This document shows, in pieces, positions 8,831 to 18,700 of a stretch of 64,000 nucleotides of DNA; position 1 is the stretch's first letter; every line of letters starts with the position of its first letter. Made by a program: the position numbers and the translations under genes. This DNA comes from Microbulbifer pacificus (GTDB lineage: Bacteria > Pseudomonadota > Gammaproteobacteria > Pseudomonadales > Cellvibrionaceae). The notes under the pieces are model-generated. The model saw nothing but the letters and a program-made list of their open reading frames with translations, ran no database searches and had not been told where the DNA came from. The stretch spans positions 124,001 to 188,000 of the forward strand of contig NZ_PREV01000027.1 in the NCBI RefSeq assembly GCF_002959965.1. The letters run 5' to 3'.

Positions 8831-9589
8831 ATGCAGATCAGGCACTACCAGCGGAAGAACAGCATGAGCAAGTCCTGGCGACAGGAGGTTCTGGAAGAGG
8901 TCAAAGCGGGCGGTCGCGTGACCGATCAGCAGATTGTGGACAAAATCCGCAAAGCGGTACTGACCCAGCGATTGCCGCCGAACACCCGCCTGCCGGAGGT
9001 TACCCTCGGGGAGATCTTTGGCGTGAGCCGTTCGATCATCCGCAAGGCGCTGACACGGCTGGATGCGGACCATGTGATCATCCAGTCGCCCAACCAGGTG
9101 GCGCGGGTGCGCGCGCCCTCCATTGAGGAGACCCGCGAGACCTTCGAGGCCCGCAGGTTGGTGGAAGGGGAAGTCTGTGCACTGCTGGCGGGCAAACTGA
9201 CCACCGCTCAGCTCAGGACGATGGCGAAACTGGTGCAGGCGGAGATCGATGCCCACAAGGTCGGCGATGAGCCCGCGCGTATCGAGCAGTCCATCGCCAT
9301 TCACCATATGGTGGCGGATCTGTCGCCGAATCGGGTGCTGGGCAATTTCCTTACGGATCTGGTGCTGCGCACCTCCATCGTGATCGCGCTGTACAAGAGA
9401 GAGGGGCTGGCCTCCTGTTACCTGAAGGGTGACCACACCCGCCTTCTGGAGTGCCTGAAATCCGGTGACGGAGAGGGTGCCAGGGACGCCATAGTTACGC
9501 ACCTGAACAGCCTGGAAAACCTCATGGATCTGAGCACGAGAGACGCCAGCATCGACTTGATGTCTATTCTCGGGCAGAGAGTAAACTGA
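8831..9589 (+). CDS. GntR-family regulator with FCD domain
   Basis: This 252-residue DNA-binding protein has an N-terminal winged helix of GntR type (IVDKIRKAVLTQRLPPNTRL, LGEIFGVSRSIIRKALTRL, residues about 32-95). An all-helical FCD ligand-binding domain follows (FEARRLVEGEVCALLAG, HHMVADLSPN, HTRLLECLKSGDGEGARDAI). The His-containing helices fit a metal/ligand pocket typical of FCD. GAGGA precedes the ATG at 8831 by 9 bases; an ATG at 8864 is also possible. Placed at the end of the ureide/glycerate genes, it may regulate them, but no operator was identified. Confidence 0.88.
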   Translation: MQIRHYQRKNSMSKSWRQEVLEEVKAGGRVTDQQIVDKIRKAVLTQRLPPNTRLPEVTLGEIFGVSRSIIRKALTRLDADHVIIQSPNQVARVRAPSIEETRETFEARRLVEGEVCALLAGKLTTAQLRTMAKLVQAEIDAHKVGDEPARIEQSIAIHHMVADLSPNRVLGNFLTDLVLRTSIVIALYKREGLASCYLKGDHTRLLECLKSGDGEGARDAIVTHLNSLENLMDLSTRDASIDLMSILGQRVN

Positions 9590-9592
9590 TTT

Positions 9593-9706
9593 AACAACAC
9601 CGAGCCAATAGCGCTAAGTCTCCGGATAGGTGCTACTGGCCGCGGACTGCACCGCAGCCCGCCAGGGTCGCCAGGGAAACCGAACGGCCTCCCGTATTTG
9701 GAAAGG
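9593..9706 (+). promoter_or_regulatory. Probable Moco riboswitch in the moaA leader
   Basis: The 115 bases before moaA show features I recognise from the gammaproteobacterial Moco RNA motif: CCGAGCC, AGTCTCCGGATAGGTGCT, CGGACTGCACCG, CCAGGGAAACCGAACGGCC, then TTGGAAAGG at the ribosome-binding site. GGTGC pairs with GCACC and CCG(AA)CGG forms a small hairpin. The purine-rich GGAAAGG lies at the end of the RNA directly before the start codon, which fits control of translation by cofactor level. The identification is from memory of the consensus, not from a covariance search. Confidence 0.72.
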
Positions 9707-9708
9707 TG

Positions 9709-10692
9709 ATGAGACAGAACGAAATACTGGAAGACGGTCACGGCCGTCGCTTCTACTACCTGCGCCTGTCGGTAACAGACGTCTGCAACTTCCGTTGCGA
9801 CTACTGCCTGCCCAATGGTTACCAGGCCACCCCGAAGTCGCCCGACCTGACTGTCGCCGAAGTCGCCACCGTCACACGCGCCTTCGCCCAGCTCGGCACC
9901 AGAAAAGTGCGCCTGAGCGGCGGCGAACCGTCCCTGCGCAAAGACCTGCCGGAACTTATCCTCAGCGCCAAAACCACCCCCGGCATCCGACGCGTCGCCG
10001 TCACCAGCAACGGGTACAAACTCCCCGGTGTCATCGACAGCTGGTTCCAGAGCGGCCTCGACCAGCTCAACATCAGTATCGACAGCCTCAACGACGCCGA
10101 ATTCGCCCGCATCACCGGCCACGACTGCCTGCCCAAAATCCGATCCGGCATCGATCGCGCACTGGAATTGGGCATCCAAACCAAGGTAAACGCCGTCCTG
10201 CTCTCCGATGGTGCCCAGGCCCGCTTGCAGCAGTTCCTCACCTGGCTGCGAACCACCCCGGTCACCCTGCGCTTTATTGAACTCATGCAGACCGGCGACA
10301 ACCGCGACTACTTCGCCAGCAACCACCTGCGTGGCAGTGATATCGAACAACAACTGATTCAGAACGGCTGGCAACTGCTGCCGAGAACACTCGACGCCGG
10401 CCCCGCCCGAGAATACGTTCACCCAGACTATGCCGGCCGCATCGGTCTCATCACCCCCTACAGCAAAGACTTCTGCACCACCTGCAACCGCCTGCGCGTC
10501 TCCGCCCAGGGAAAACTGCATCTCTGTCTGTTTTCCGACACCGGCCTCGACCTGCGCGAAACCATCCGCACTGGCGACGCCGACGCACTGGCAGAAAAGG
10601 TACGGGCACTGATCGGCAGCAAAGAAGTCAGCCACTACCTGCAGCAGGGAAATACGGGGGGAACCCAAAACCTCTCGATCATCGGCGGGTAG
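9709..10692 (+). CDS. moaA: GTP 3',8-cyclase MoaA
   Basis: This 327-residue radical-SAM enzyme makes the first intermediate of molybdenum cofactor synthesis from GTP, together with MoaC. The radical-SAM cluster is CNFRCDYC (residues about 24-31). The second 4Fe-4S cluster comes from CTTCNRLR and the following LHLC near residue 270. [12 protein letters not shown] is the SAM-binding GGE region. The C-terminus ends in the conserved Gly-Gly (SIIGG) needed for activity. Start codons GTG 9706 and ATG 9709 are adjacent; ATG is preferred. It is separated from moaB by a palindromic repeat. Confidence 0.96.
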   Translation: MRQNEILEDGHGRRFYYLRLSVTDVCNFRCDYCLPNGYQATPKSPDLTVAEVATVTRAFAQLGTRKVRLSGGEPSLRKDLPELILSAKTTPGIRRVAVTSNGYKLPGVIDSWFQSGLDQLNISIDSLNDAEFARITGHDCLPKIRSGIDRALELGIQTKVNAVLLSDGAQARLQQFLTWLRTTPVTLRFIELMQTGDNRDYFASNHLRGSDIEQQLIQNGWQLLPRTLDAGPAREYVHPDYAGRIGLITPYSKDFCTTCNRLRVSAQGKLHLCLFSDTGLDLRETIRTGDADALAEKVRALIGSKEVSHYLQQGNTGGTQNLSIIGG

Positions 10693-10704
10693 TTGTAAAA
10701 GCTA

Positions 10705-10889
10705 ACGAAGTACCAAAATTTGAATTGAAGGTTGGGTGCCGGGGGCGGGTTTTCAGGATCGTCGCAAACAGGGCCGAAGGCGCCGCGCTGAAGCGGCCGG
10801 GTACTTTGCGACGAAGCTCCCAGGGATGGATTCGCAGGGGGGCGCCTAGCTCGGTCCTGAAAACCCGCCCCCGGTGCCGAACCGCCACG
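10705..10889 (+). repeat. Nested palindromic repeat, copy 3
   Basis: The arm 10739-10761 (CCGGGGGCGGGTTTTCAGGAT) pairs with 10852-10874 at 22 of 23 positions. An inner stem, GTCGCAAA (10761-10768) with TTTGCGAC (10805-10812), encloses a GC-rich loop. The core CCCAGGGATGGATTCGCAGG and the block GGGGGGCGCCTAGCTCGGTC follow. The left flank ACGAAGTACCAAAATTTGAA and TTGAAGGTTGGGTGCC match copy 4. It fills the 235-bp moaA-moaB gap, and no gene is present there. Confidence 0.75.
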
Positions 10890-10927
10890 AAACCAAGAAC
10901 AGAGCACCCAAGGCTACGGAGCACAAA

Positions 10928-11443
10928 ATGTCTCACGCCCCAACAAACAAAAACCAGAAACTCAATATCGCCATCCTGACCGTGTCCGACACCAGAACCG
11001 AAGAAAACGACACCTCCGGACGATACCTCGTAGAAGCCCTGCAGGAAGACGGCCACACCCTCGCCGACAAAGCCATCGTCATCGACGACAAATACCTCCT
11101 GCGCGCCAAAGTCTCCGCCTGGATCGCCGACCCAGAGATTCACGTCATCATCTCCACCGGCGGCACCGGCTTCGCCGGCCGCGACTCCACCCCCGAAGCC
11201 ATCGCCCCGTTACTCGACAAACACATCGACGGCTTCGGCGAAATGTTCCGCTCCATCAGCTATGAAGAAATCGGCTCCTCCACCATTCAATCCAGAGCCC
11301 TCGCCGGAATCGCCAATCGCACCCTTGTCGCCTGCCTCCCCGGCTCCACCGGCGCCTGCAGAACCGGCTGGACCAAATTACTGAGAGAGCAGCTCACCGC
11401 GTCGCATATGCCGTGTAACTTCGTCGGCTACCTCACAAAGTAA
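10928..11443 (+). CDS. moaB: Molybdenum cofactor biosynthesis protein MoaB
   Basis: This 171-residue protein of the MoaB/MogA fold has the expected length for E. coli-type MoaB (170). The start [20 protein letters not shown], the nucleotide/MPT-binding [17 protein letters not shown], and the [11 protein letters not shown] segment are all present. The exact role of MoaB in bacteria that also have MogA is unsettled; archaeal and other relatives adenylylate molybdopterin. The ATG at 10928 has GGAG (10918-10921) 6 bases upstream. In-frame codons further upstream fall in the palindromic repeat and are not coding. Confidence 0.94.
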   Translation: MSHAPTNKNQKLNIAILTVSDTRTEENDTSGRYLVEALQEDGHTLADKAIVIDDKYLLRAKVSAWIADPEIHVIISTGGTGFAGRDSTPEAIAPLLDKHIDGFGEMFRSISYEEIGSSTIQSRALAGIANRTLVACLPGSTGACRTGWTKLLREQLTASHMPCNFVGYLTK

Positions 11444-11462
11444 TTCGCTCAAGGCTGTAAAA

Positions 11463-11954
11463 ATGACCCTCACACACCTCAATCAGAAAGGCGAAGCCAG
11501 CATGGTCGATGTCACTGACAAAGACATCACCGACCGTTCCGCGCGCGCCCAATCCGCCGTCGCCATGTCTTCTGAAGCCTTCGCGCAACTCAAAGCCGGC
11601 AACAATAAAAAAGGTGATGTACTCGCCACTGCCCGTATTGCAGGAATTCAGGCCGCCAAGAAGACCGCCGACCTTATACCTCTGTGCCATCCACTGGCGC
11701 TCACCAAAGTGCAGGTGGATTTCGAATTGGATGAGGCGGCCAATACCGTGAATATTTCCAGCTTTTGCCGCCTAGCTGGCCGCACCGGAGTGGAAATGGA
11801 AGCGCTCACCGCTGCCAGCGTGGCCGCGCTCACCATTTACGACATGTGTAAAGCGGCCGACCCCGCCATGGTGATCGGACCCACCAGGCTACAGGAAAAG
11901 ACCGGCGGCAAACGCGGCCACTGGATGCCGGAAAAGCCGGAGGAACGCTCGTGA
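11463..11954 (+). CDS. moaC: Cyclic pyranopterin monophosphate synthase MoaC
   Basis: This 163-residue enzyme converts the MoaA product to cyclic pyranopterin monophosphate. The family start [18 protein letters not shown] is intact, with [20 protein letters not shown] holding catalytic Lys and His residues. [20 protein letters not shown] and the terminal lysine-rich KTGGKRGH are also intact. It follows moaB by 19 bases and its stop overlaps the moaD start by four bases (GTGA), so moaC and moaD are translationally coupled. Confidence 0.96.
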   Translation: MTLTHLNQKGEASMVDVTDKDITDRSARAQSAVAMSSEAFAQLKAGNNKKGDVLATARIAGIQAAKKTADLIPLCHPLALTKVQVDFELDEAANTVNISSFCRLAGRTGVEMEALTAASVAALTIYDMCKAADPAMVIGPTRLQEKTGGKRGHWMPEKPEERS

Positions 11955-12199
11955 TCAGGGTACTGTTTTTCGCCAGCCTGAGAGAGCAACTCGGTTGCGA
12001 TACCCTGGAGCTGGACGCGGTGGGTATAGGCAGTATCGCTGAACTGCGCAGAAGGCTCGCGGAGAAAGACGGCTCATGGAAGGCTGCGCTCGCCAGCGAG
12101 CAGCTACAGGTAGCCCTGAACCAACAGCTCTCAAGCATGCAGGCCGCCATCAAAGACGGCGACGAAGTTGCCTTCTTCCCACCGGTTACAGGAGGCTGA
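11951..12199 (+). CDS. moaD: Molybdopterin synthase small subunit MoaD
   Basis: This 82-residue ubiquitin-fold sulfur carrier has an N-terminal strand ([14 protein letters not shown]) and the essential C-terminal Gly-Gly in FFPPVTGG, which is thiocarboxylated and donates sulfur to the dithiolene. It starts with GTG inside the end of moaC. Its last codons contain GGAGG, the ribosome-binding site for moaE, so the two synthase subunits are expressed together. Confidence 0.94.
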   Translation: MIRVLFFASLREQLGCDTLELDAVGIGSIAELRRRLAEKDGSWKAALASEQLQVALNQQLSSMQAAIKDGDEVAFFPPVTGG

Positions 12200-12200
12200 C

Positions 12201-12722
12201 GTGGCTGCCGAGATTTTCATATCCGTGCAGGCGGAAGGTTTCGATCCGGGTACGGAATACCATCGCCTGCGCAGTGAAAACTGCGCGGATGGCGCCACCG
12301 CCATGTTTGTGGGTAATGTGCGGGATTTCTCCCCGATAGCCCCCGACGATGCCCCGGCAGGGTCTGAAGTGTCCCCGGCGGATTCCGTAGGGCGTAGAGC
12401 CGTTGCCGTGCTCGAGCTGGAGCACTATCCGGGCATGGCCGAATCGGCGCTTACGGACATCGCGCGTCAGGCCGCCGCGCGCTGGCCGCTGGGGCGGGTA
12501 CGGGTGATCCATCGCTTCGGCCAGTTGAGTGCCGGAGAAGAAATCGTATTTGTGGGAGCAACCTCGGCCCACCGCCAGGCCGCGCTGGATGCCTGCGCCT
12601 TCATCATGGACTTTCTCAAACGTCGCGCGCCCTTCTGGAAAAAGGAAATCGGCGAGGGCGCCAAGGAGGGCAGTTGGGTCGAAGCTCGCCACAGTGATGA
12701 AGACGCGCTGAAAAAATGGTGA
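12201..12722 (+). CDS. moaE: Molybdopterin synthase catalytic subunit MoaE
   Basis: This 173-residue large subunit of molybdopterin synthase adds sulfur from MoaD to cyclic pyranopterin. Conserved parts: MFVGNVRDF, LEHYPGMAESAL, WPLGRVRVIHRFG, EEIVFVGATSAHRQAAL, and the lysine-bearing FLKRRAPFWKKE near residues 135-150. The GTG at 12201 has GGAGG (12191-12195) 5 bases upstream; an in-frame ATG has no such site. Compared with E. coli MoaE (150 residues) it carries an insertion of about 20 residues rich in Pro, Ala and Asp after VRDF, in a loop before the LEHYPG strand. Confidence 0.95.
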   Translation: MAAEIFISVQAEGFDPGTEYHRLRSENCADGATAMFVGNVRDFSPIAPDDAPAGSEVSPADSVGRRAVAVLELEHYPGMAESALTDIARQAAARWPLGRVRVIHRFGQLSAGEEIVFVGATSAHRQAALDACAFIMDFLKRRAPFWKKEIGEGAKEGSWVEARHSDEDALKKW

Positions 12723-13108
12723 AGTACATTCACGCTGGCGAGAACTTCTTAAGTAAGTACTCGCTTTGCCGTTAATCCTCGTATTGTGTGAAACGCTCGC
12801 ATTTTATCGGTGTGAAATTTGACCTGGTTCCGTGGTAACGATGGAAACTGTGATCCTGTGCACAATGGTGCTTTGCGCAAGGGTCGTGAAACCTGTCACA
12901 TAATCGAGCTTTTTTCTCTTGTCCTTTGAATTTTAAGAAAAAATTCTTATCCAACTCTCTGCGCGAGTTTTGAAGCGCCTCACATATCCCCCCGCCCGGC
13001 TTGCCATACAATCGCCCCGCTAAGTACTCGTATTCGACGTTGGTCGGATGAATTCGATCGGATTTTTCGATCAATAAAAAAAGGGTTGGGGTTCGAGGTA
13101 AAAGGGAT
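12723..13108. other. Intergenic gap before the envelope cluster
   Basis: No gene is visible in these 386 bases. Near moaE there is a weak inverted repeat, GCGAG...CTCGC followed by TTT, that might end the moa transcript. TAAGAA-AAAA-TTCTTA (12934-12949) forms a small A/T hairpin. A TACAAT hexamer (13007-13012) could be a -10 box for the next gene, but no convincing -35 box is at the right distance. A purine-rich GAGGTAAAAGGG precedes the ATG at 13109. Confidence 0.4.
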
Positions 13109-13618
13109 ATGTACAGAATTCTGATGGCAACCGTTCTGCTGATGCTGGCGGTAGTGACCAATGCGCAAGAGGTCAGTCGGGAAGAAATCCGTGGCCTTGA
13201 TGAGCAGATCCAGGACGTAAAAGAAGATGTGATCGGTCTCACATCTGAGCTCAACCGCCTGGAAGAAAAGCTGCTGTTCCCCTCCAATACCCAGGTGGCT
13301 CTGTTTGTCTCGCTTCCCGATAGCAAGGAATTCAGCCTGGAATCCGTCGAAGTAAAACTCGACAACCAGATCGTCGCCCACCATCTCTACACCTATCGTG
13401 AAATCGAAGCTCTGCAGCAGGGTGGGGTGCAGCGCATTCACACTGCCAACGTGCAGACCGGCGCGCATCCACTGGAAGTGACCTATTTCGGCAAGTCCAA
13501 GTCCGGCAAGGAGTACCGCGCGACGGCCAGCTACAGCGTTGAGAAAGCGGTGGGCCCGAAATTCGTTGAGATTCAGATTGCCGGCAATCAGTCCGCTATC
13601 AACTTCAAGGACTGGTAA
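13109..13618 (+). CDS. Secreted coiled-coil protein, first gene of envelope cluster
   Basis: I do not recognise this 169-residue protein. It starts with a clear Sec signal (MYRILMATVLLMLAVVTNAQ, cut after about residue 19). A heptad-like stretch of charged and hydrophobic residues follows (residues about 22-55, ending LNRLEEKLLF). The C-terminal half is rich in predicted strands (QVALFVSLPDS, VEVKLDNQIV, HPLEVTYFGKS, YRATASYSVEKA). It is probably periplasmic. Only two bases separate it from the TPR gene that follows, and it heads a run of ten tightly spaced genes including an ExbB/ExbD motor. A structural role in that complex is an inference. Confidence 0.85.
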   Translation: MYRILMATVLLMLAVVTNAQEVSREEIRGLDEQIQDVKEDVIGLTSELNRLEEKLLFPSNTQVALFVSLPDSKEFSLESVEVKLDNQIVAHHLYTYREIEALQQGGVQRIHTANVQTGAHPLEVTYFGKSKSGKEYRATASYSVEKAVGPKFVEIQIAGNQSAINFKDW

Positions 13619-13620
13619 GC

Positions 13621-15702
13621 ATGATTTCCCGTCTGGCCAGTGCGATTGCCGGGGCAGCGCTGACTGCGCTGTGCGCCGTGCCCGCGCAGGCCAAAGCTCC
13701 CGGCGAGTCTGATCCGAGCGCGTTGCAGACCCAAACGCTGCGCGATCTGTTTTTCGGTGAAGCGCTATTCGATGCGTATCAGGACAATTATTTTGATGCG
13801 ATTACCGGGTTGGACACGGAACTCAAACAGGTTCGCCTGTTGGATGATCCCGAGCTGGACCCCTTTAGTCTGCATTTTGGCCAGGCGGAATTCGCGGTGG
13901 GGGATCTCGAGCTCTCCTACCGTATGCACCGGGAAGCCGGTCGCGCCATGGAGCAGGTGCTGAATGGCAATGTGCCGCAACCCATCAAGAACGAAGCCGC
14001 CTACCGTCTGGCGAAAATTCACTACCACAAGCAGCAGTTTGCCAATGCTCTGCACGCTCTGGAACTGATCCAGGGGCGAGTGCCCGAGCGTGTACGCTCG
14101 GAAGAGCAATTCCTGCGCGCGCGGGTGTATATGCAACTGGGGCGCTTTGAGGAAGCGGTGATTCTGCTGAAGGACCTGAAGGGCGAAAAATCCCTGTCTG
14201 GCTTCGTGGAATACAATCTGGGTATCGCGTTGCTGAAAGCGGGCGAAACCGAAAAAGGGGTGCTGGAGCTGGACGGCCTCGGTCGCAATGCCGGCAGTGG
14301 CGATGCCATGAGCGCATTGCAGGATAAAACCAACCTGCTGCTCGGCTACCAGCTGATGGAAGCCAAAGAGTACGAGCGTGCGCGCACCTATTTTGATCGC
14401 GTGCAGCTCTCCGGCCCCTTCTCCAATCAGGCGCTGCTGGGTGCCGGCTGGGTGGAGGCCAACGCGGGCCGCTTCGATCGCGCGCTGGTACCCTGGCAAT
14501 TGCTCACCCAGCGTCAGTCCACCAATGCGGCCGTGCAGGAGGCTATGCTTGCGGTGCCCTATGCGTATGGCAAATTGGATGTGCACAGCACCGCAGCGGT
14601 GAATTACGGCCAGGCACTGGACCTGTTCGGGGACCAGGTAGACGTACTCACCCAATCCATTCGCAGCATCCGTGAGGGTAAGTTGCTTGAGGCGCTGCGC
14701 CGCAAGGAGGCCAGCCAGGTAAAAAACTGGGTGGTGGAGCTGCGCAAACTGCCGGGCGCGCCAGAAACCCATTACCTGCTGGACCTGATGGCGTCCAACG
14801 ACTATCAGGAATTTTTGCGCAATTATCAGGATCTGAATGACCTGCTGGAGCGTAATAAAGACTGGCTGCAGAGTCTGGATGCGTTTGAAGAAATCATCGC
14901 GTTGCGCCGAGGCTACTACGAGCCGATCCTGCCGGGGCTGGATGTACAGTTTCGCCAGGTTGACGCCCGTATCAAGATGCGCCTGGAGCAGCGTCAGCAT
15001 TTGGCGGCGCGTATTGAAAATCTGCTGGTCAATCGTCGCCCGGAATTACTGGCCAAAAGTGATGAAACCGAGTCCCGTCTGATTCTGCAGCAGATCCGTG
15101 AAATCCTTGCCTACAACCCCACCCTTAACAGTGAGGAAACGGACGCGCGTATCCGGCGTCTCGAAGGGGTACTCAAGTTTCGCTTGTCTCGCGAGTTTGA
15201 TACACGCCTGACCGAAGCCTACAAACACCTGCAGGAACTGGACACGGTAATCGCCACGTTACAGGAAACCTATCAGCGCTACGTGCGCACCCGCCAGGCG
15301 GCAACGCACAGCTACGAAGGGTATACCGACCAGATCACAAGCCTCCGTGCTGGTCTCAATCGCGCTCAGGATCGCATCGAGCAGTTGATGGCACGTCAGG
15401 GGCGCATGTTGGAGCAGCTGGCGATCAACGAACTGGATCAGCGTCGCGCGCAGCTGGAGAGCTATCAGATCAAGGCCCGCTTTGCCCTGGCCGACAGTTA
15501 CGATCGCGCTAACGAATTGCAGGAACAGCGCGCAGATCAGCGCAAAGTCGAGGAGTATGAGCAGCGGATGGAGCAGCTGAAGCAGGCTGAGCCCGTGGCC
15601 AATCCCGATGGGGAACCGCTGCCCACTGACAATCCCCCAGAACTTGACGCACAAGAGCCGGAAGCGCCCGCTCGGGAAGCGGAGGCCGCCGGTGATGAAT
15701 AA
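13621..15702 (+). CDS. Periplasmic TPR and coiled-coil protein
   Basis: This 693-residue protein has a signal peptide (residues 1 to about 24, ending VPAQAKA). The helical-repeat region from about 35 to 330 contains TPR-like units such as NEAAYRLAKIHYHKQQFANA, VRSEEQFLRARVYMQLGRFE and ALLGAGWVEANAGRFDRA. The second half (about 390-640) is a long alpha-helical coiled coil rich in Glu, Arg and Gln. The last 40 residues are acidic and proline-rich. The protein probably acts as a periplasmic scaffold. The gene follows its neighbour by 2 bases and overlaps the next gene by 8, so it belongs to the same operon. Confidence 0.88.
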   Translation: MISRLASAIAGAALTALCAVPAQAKAPGESDPSALQTQTLRDLFFGEALFDAYQDNYFDAITGLDTELKQVRLLDDPELDPFSLHFGQAEFAVGDLELSYRMHREAGRAMEQVLNGNVPQPIKNEAAYRLAKIHYHKQQFANALHALELIQGRVPERVRSEEQFLRARVYMQLGRFEEAVILLKDLKGEKSLSGFVEYNLGIALLKAGETEKGVLELDGLGRNAGSGDAMSALQDKTNLLLGYQLMEAKEYERARTYFDRVQLSGPFSNQALLGAGWVEANAGRFDRALVPWQLLTQRQSTNAAVQEAMLAVPYAYGKLDVHSTAAVNYGQALDLFGDQVDVLTQSIRSIREGKLLEALRRKEASQVKNWVVELRKLPGAPETHYLLDLMASNDYQEFLRNYQDLNDLLERNKDWLQSLDAFEEIIALRRGYYEPILPGLDVQFRQVDARIKMRLEQRQHLAARIENLLVNRRPELLAKSDETESRLILQQIREILAYNPTLNSEETDARIRRLEGVLKFRLSREFDTRLTEAYKHLQELDTVIATLQETYQRYVRTRQAATHSYEGYTDQITSLRAGLNRAQDRIEQLMARQGRMLEQLAINELDQRRAQLESYQIKARFALADSYDRANELQEQRADQRKVEEYEQRMEQLKQAEPVANPDGEPLPTDNPPELDAQEPEAPAREAEAAGDE

Positions 15703-18700
15703 AAAGCAGCTCTCCGCGGCGATTAATACATTTGGTCTGGCAACCGCCGCGTCCGTGGCACTGTTGTTGGGGGCCTGTGCCAGTAACAGCGGAAAGACCA
15801 TCGGCAGTCTGCAGAAAGTCGATATTAAGATCCAGGAAACCCATATTGATGGCAGTCTGGAAAAGGCGCTCGCCAGTTACCAGAAATATTTGCAGGAAAC
15901 ACCGGAAACTGCGCTCACGCCAGAGGCCATCCGCCGTATTGCCGACCTGAAGATCAAGCAGGCGCACCGCGCGGAAGAGGGTATTCTGCCGAGCAGTACC
16001 GAAACCCGTATCCTGTCTGAAGAAGATGTTGTCGCGGCGAACCGGCTCGCGAACAAAAAGACCGTGGCGGCGCGAGCCGAACTGGACGCGCCGGAAGTGG
16101 CCGGTGTTGCCTCCAGTGCAACTGCCTCCGAGATCGCACTGGACAGCGTTGCCAATATAAACGGTGAAAGCCAGTCCGATTTCGAGTCCCGCGCCAGTGG
16201 CACCGTGGACCTGAGCGGATTAGAGGGGGGATCGGAGGTTGCCGTGCCGGGTGACAACGCGGATGCGTTGCTCGCCGCGAATGCCCGCGAGGCTATTGCC
16301 CTGTACAAAAAGTTGCTGGTGCAGTATCCGCTGTACGAGCGCAATGACCAGGTCATGTACCAGCTCTCCCGCGCCTATGAGGAAACCGGTGAAATCGAGG
16401 AGGCCGTCGGTATCCTGCGTCAGTTGGTTGCCAAGTATCCGGCGTCCCGCCATCTGGACGAAGCCTATTTCCGCTTGGGGGAATACTATTTCACCCGCAA
16501 GAAATACCTCGATGCGGAGGAGTCCTACGGCCGTGTGATCGACATGGGAGAGATGTCGAGTTTCTATGAGCTTGCCATGTACAAGCGCGGCTGGGCCCTG
16601 TTCAAGCAGGATATGTACGAGATGGCGCTCGACGATTTTGTGCGTATGCTCGACTACAAAGTGGCCCAGGGCTACGACTTCGAACAGCAGAGCAACGAGA
16701 CCGAGCGCAAGCATATCGAGGATACTTTCCGCGTTATCAGTCTGAGCTTCTCCTATCTCGGCGGTGCGGAATCCATTGTGGATTTCTTCACTCGCAAGGG
16801 CGCGCGGGATTACGAGTCCTATGTGTACAGCCACCTAGGTGAGTACTACCTCGACAAGCGGCGCTACCAGGATGCGGCGGAATCCTACAACGCTTTTGTG
16901 GAGCGCAACCCGCTGCACAAGGTGGCTCCGGACTTTTCCATCCGTGTGATCGAGATCTACCAGAAGGGTGGCTTCCCTCGTCTGGTGCTGGATGCGAAAA
17001 AAACGTTTGCCAATACCTATGCGCTGGATGCGCAGTACTGGACCGTATTTGACATTCAGGAGTACACCACCGTGGTGGAATTCCTGCAAACCAACCTGAT
17101 CGACCTGGCCAGTCACTATCACGCCGCTTACCAGAACGTGAAAGCGAAGGATCAGGACTTTGCCAGGAAACGTAGCGAAAACTACGCAGAGGCCATCCAC
17201 TGGTACCGCCGCTACCTCGCGTCCTTTGCGGACAAACCCAAGGCGCCGGAAATCAACTACCAGCTCGCCGGCCTGATGCTGGAGAACAGGGACTTCCTCA
17301 ATGCGGCGGTGGAATACGAGCGCACGGCGTATCACTACACCGGCCACACGGAGAACCCTCTCTCCCAGAACAGCAAGGCCAGCGAAGCGGGTTACGCCGC
17401 CGTGTTCGCCTATCGCGAACACCTGAAAAACGATCTCGCCGACGGTGGCATCGCGCAGAAGGCCGCCGTACAGAAGGAGATCATCCGCTCGTCCCTCACC
17501 TTTGCGGAAACCTTTCCGCAGCATGAAAAGGCCCCTCAGATTCTGCTGGGTGCGGTAGACGATCTGTACAAGCTGAAAAGTTTCCCGGAGGCCATCCAGA
17601 ACGGCCGCCTGTTGCTGGAAACATTCCCCGCAGCGGATCAGGAAATCCGCCGGTCCGCCTGGCTGCTGGTGGCTCACGCATCGTTTGATACCGAGCTTTA
17701 CACCGATGCCGAAGCGGGGTACCGCCAGGCACTGAACCTGACTGCGACCGACGCCAAAGACCGCACAGAACTGGTGGACAACCTGGCTGCGGCCATTTAC
17801 CAGCAGGGCGACCAGGCGCGCAAAGCCGAAGACCACCTGACTGCCGCGGAGCATTTCCTGCGTATTCGCAACGCCGCACCGGGGGCCAGTATTCTGGCTA
17901 CCGCCGAGTACGACGCCGCCGCCTCCCTGATCCAACTGGAAAACTGGACCCGTGCCGCGGACGTATTGAAGGCGTTTCGCAACAACCATCCGCAACACGA
18001 GTTACAGAAAGAAGTCACCAAGAAGCTCGCGGTGGTCTACCAGGAAAGCGGGCAGCTGCTGCTGGCCGCGGCTGAATTCGAGCGCATCGAGCGCGAATCC
18101 GAAGACGAAGATGTGCGCCGTGAAGCGCTCACCCAGGCCGCAGACCTGTACAGTGCAGCGAAGAGCTACGACAAGGCACTGGCGGCCCTCAACCGCTACG
18201 TCAAACTCTTCCCGCGCCCCATGGAGCCCGCGCTGGAAACCCGGCAGAAAATTGCCGACATTTACCTCAACAGCGGCAACAAAAAGGCCTACTTCAATAC
18301 ACTCGACGACATGGTGCGCCTCGAAGCGCGCGGTGGCAGCGAGCGCAATGATCGTACCCGCTATCTCGCCGGCAACGCCGCACTCAAGCTGGCGGAACCC
18401 AAATTCGAGTCCTTCGCGGAAATCGCGCTGGTTGCTCCGCTGGAGCAGAACCTCAACACCAAGCGCGCCCGCATGAAAGCCGCCACCAGCGCTTTTACCG
18501 ATCTGATCGATTACCAGGTAGCCGACGTCACCGCCGCGGCGACCTTCTATCTCGGCGAAATCTACCTGCATTTCAGTCGTGCCCTGAAGGACTCCGAGCG
18601 CCCCACCAACCTCGACGCGATGGAGCTTGAGGATTACGAACTGGCTCTGGAAGAACAGATCTACCCGTTCGAAGAGCGCGCCATCTCCGTGCACGAGAAA

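Noticed and set aside
12723..13108. c-di-GMP riboswitch before the envelope cluster
   Set aside because: I looked for the conserved GGGCAAACC and GACGCAAAGCC segments and did not find them.
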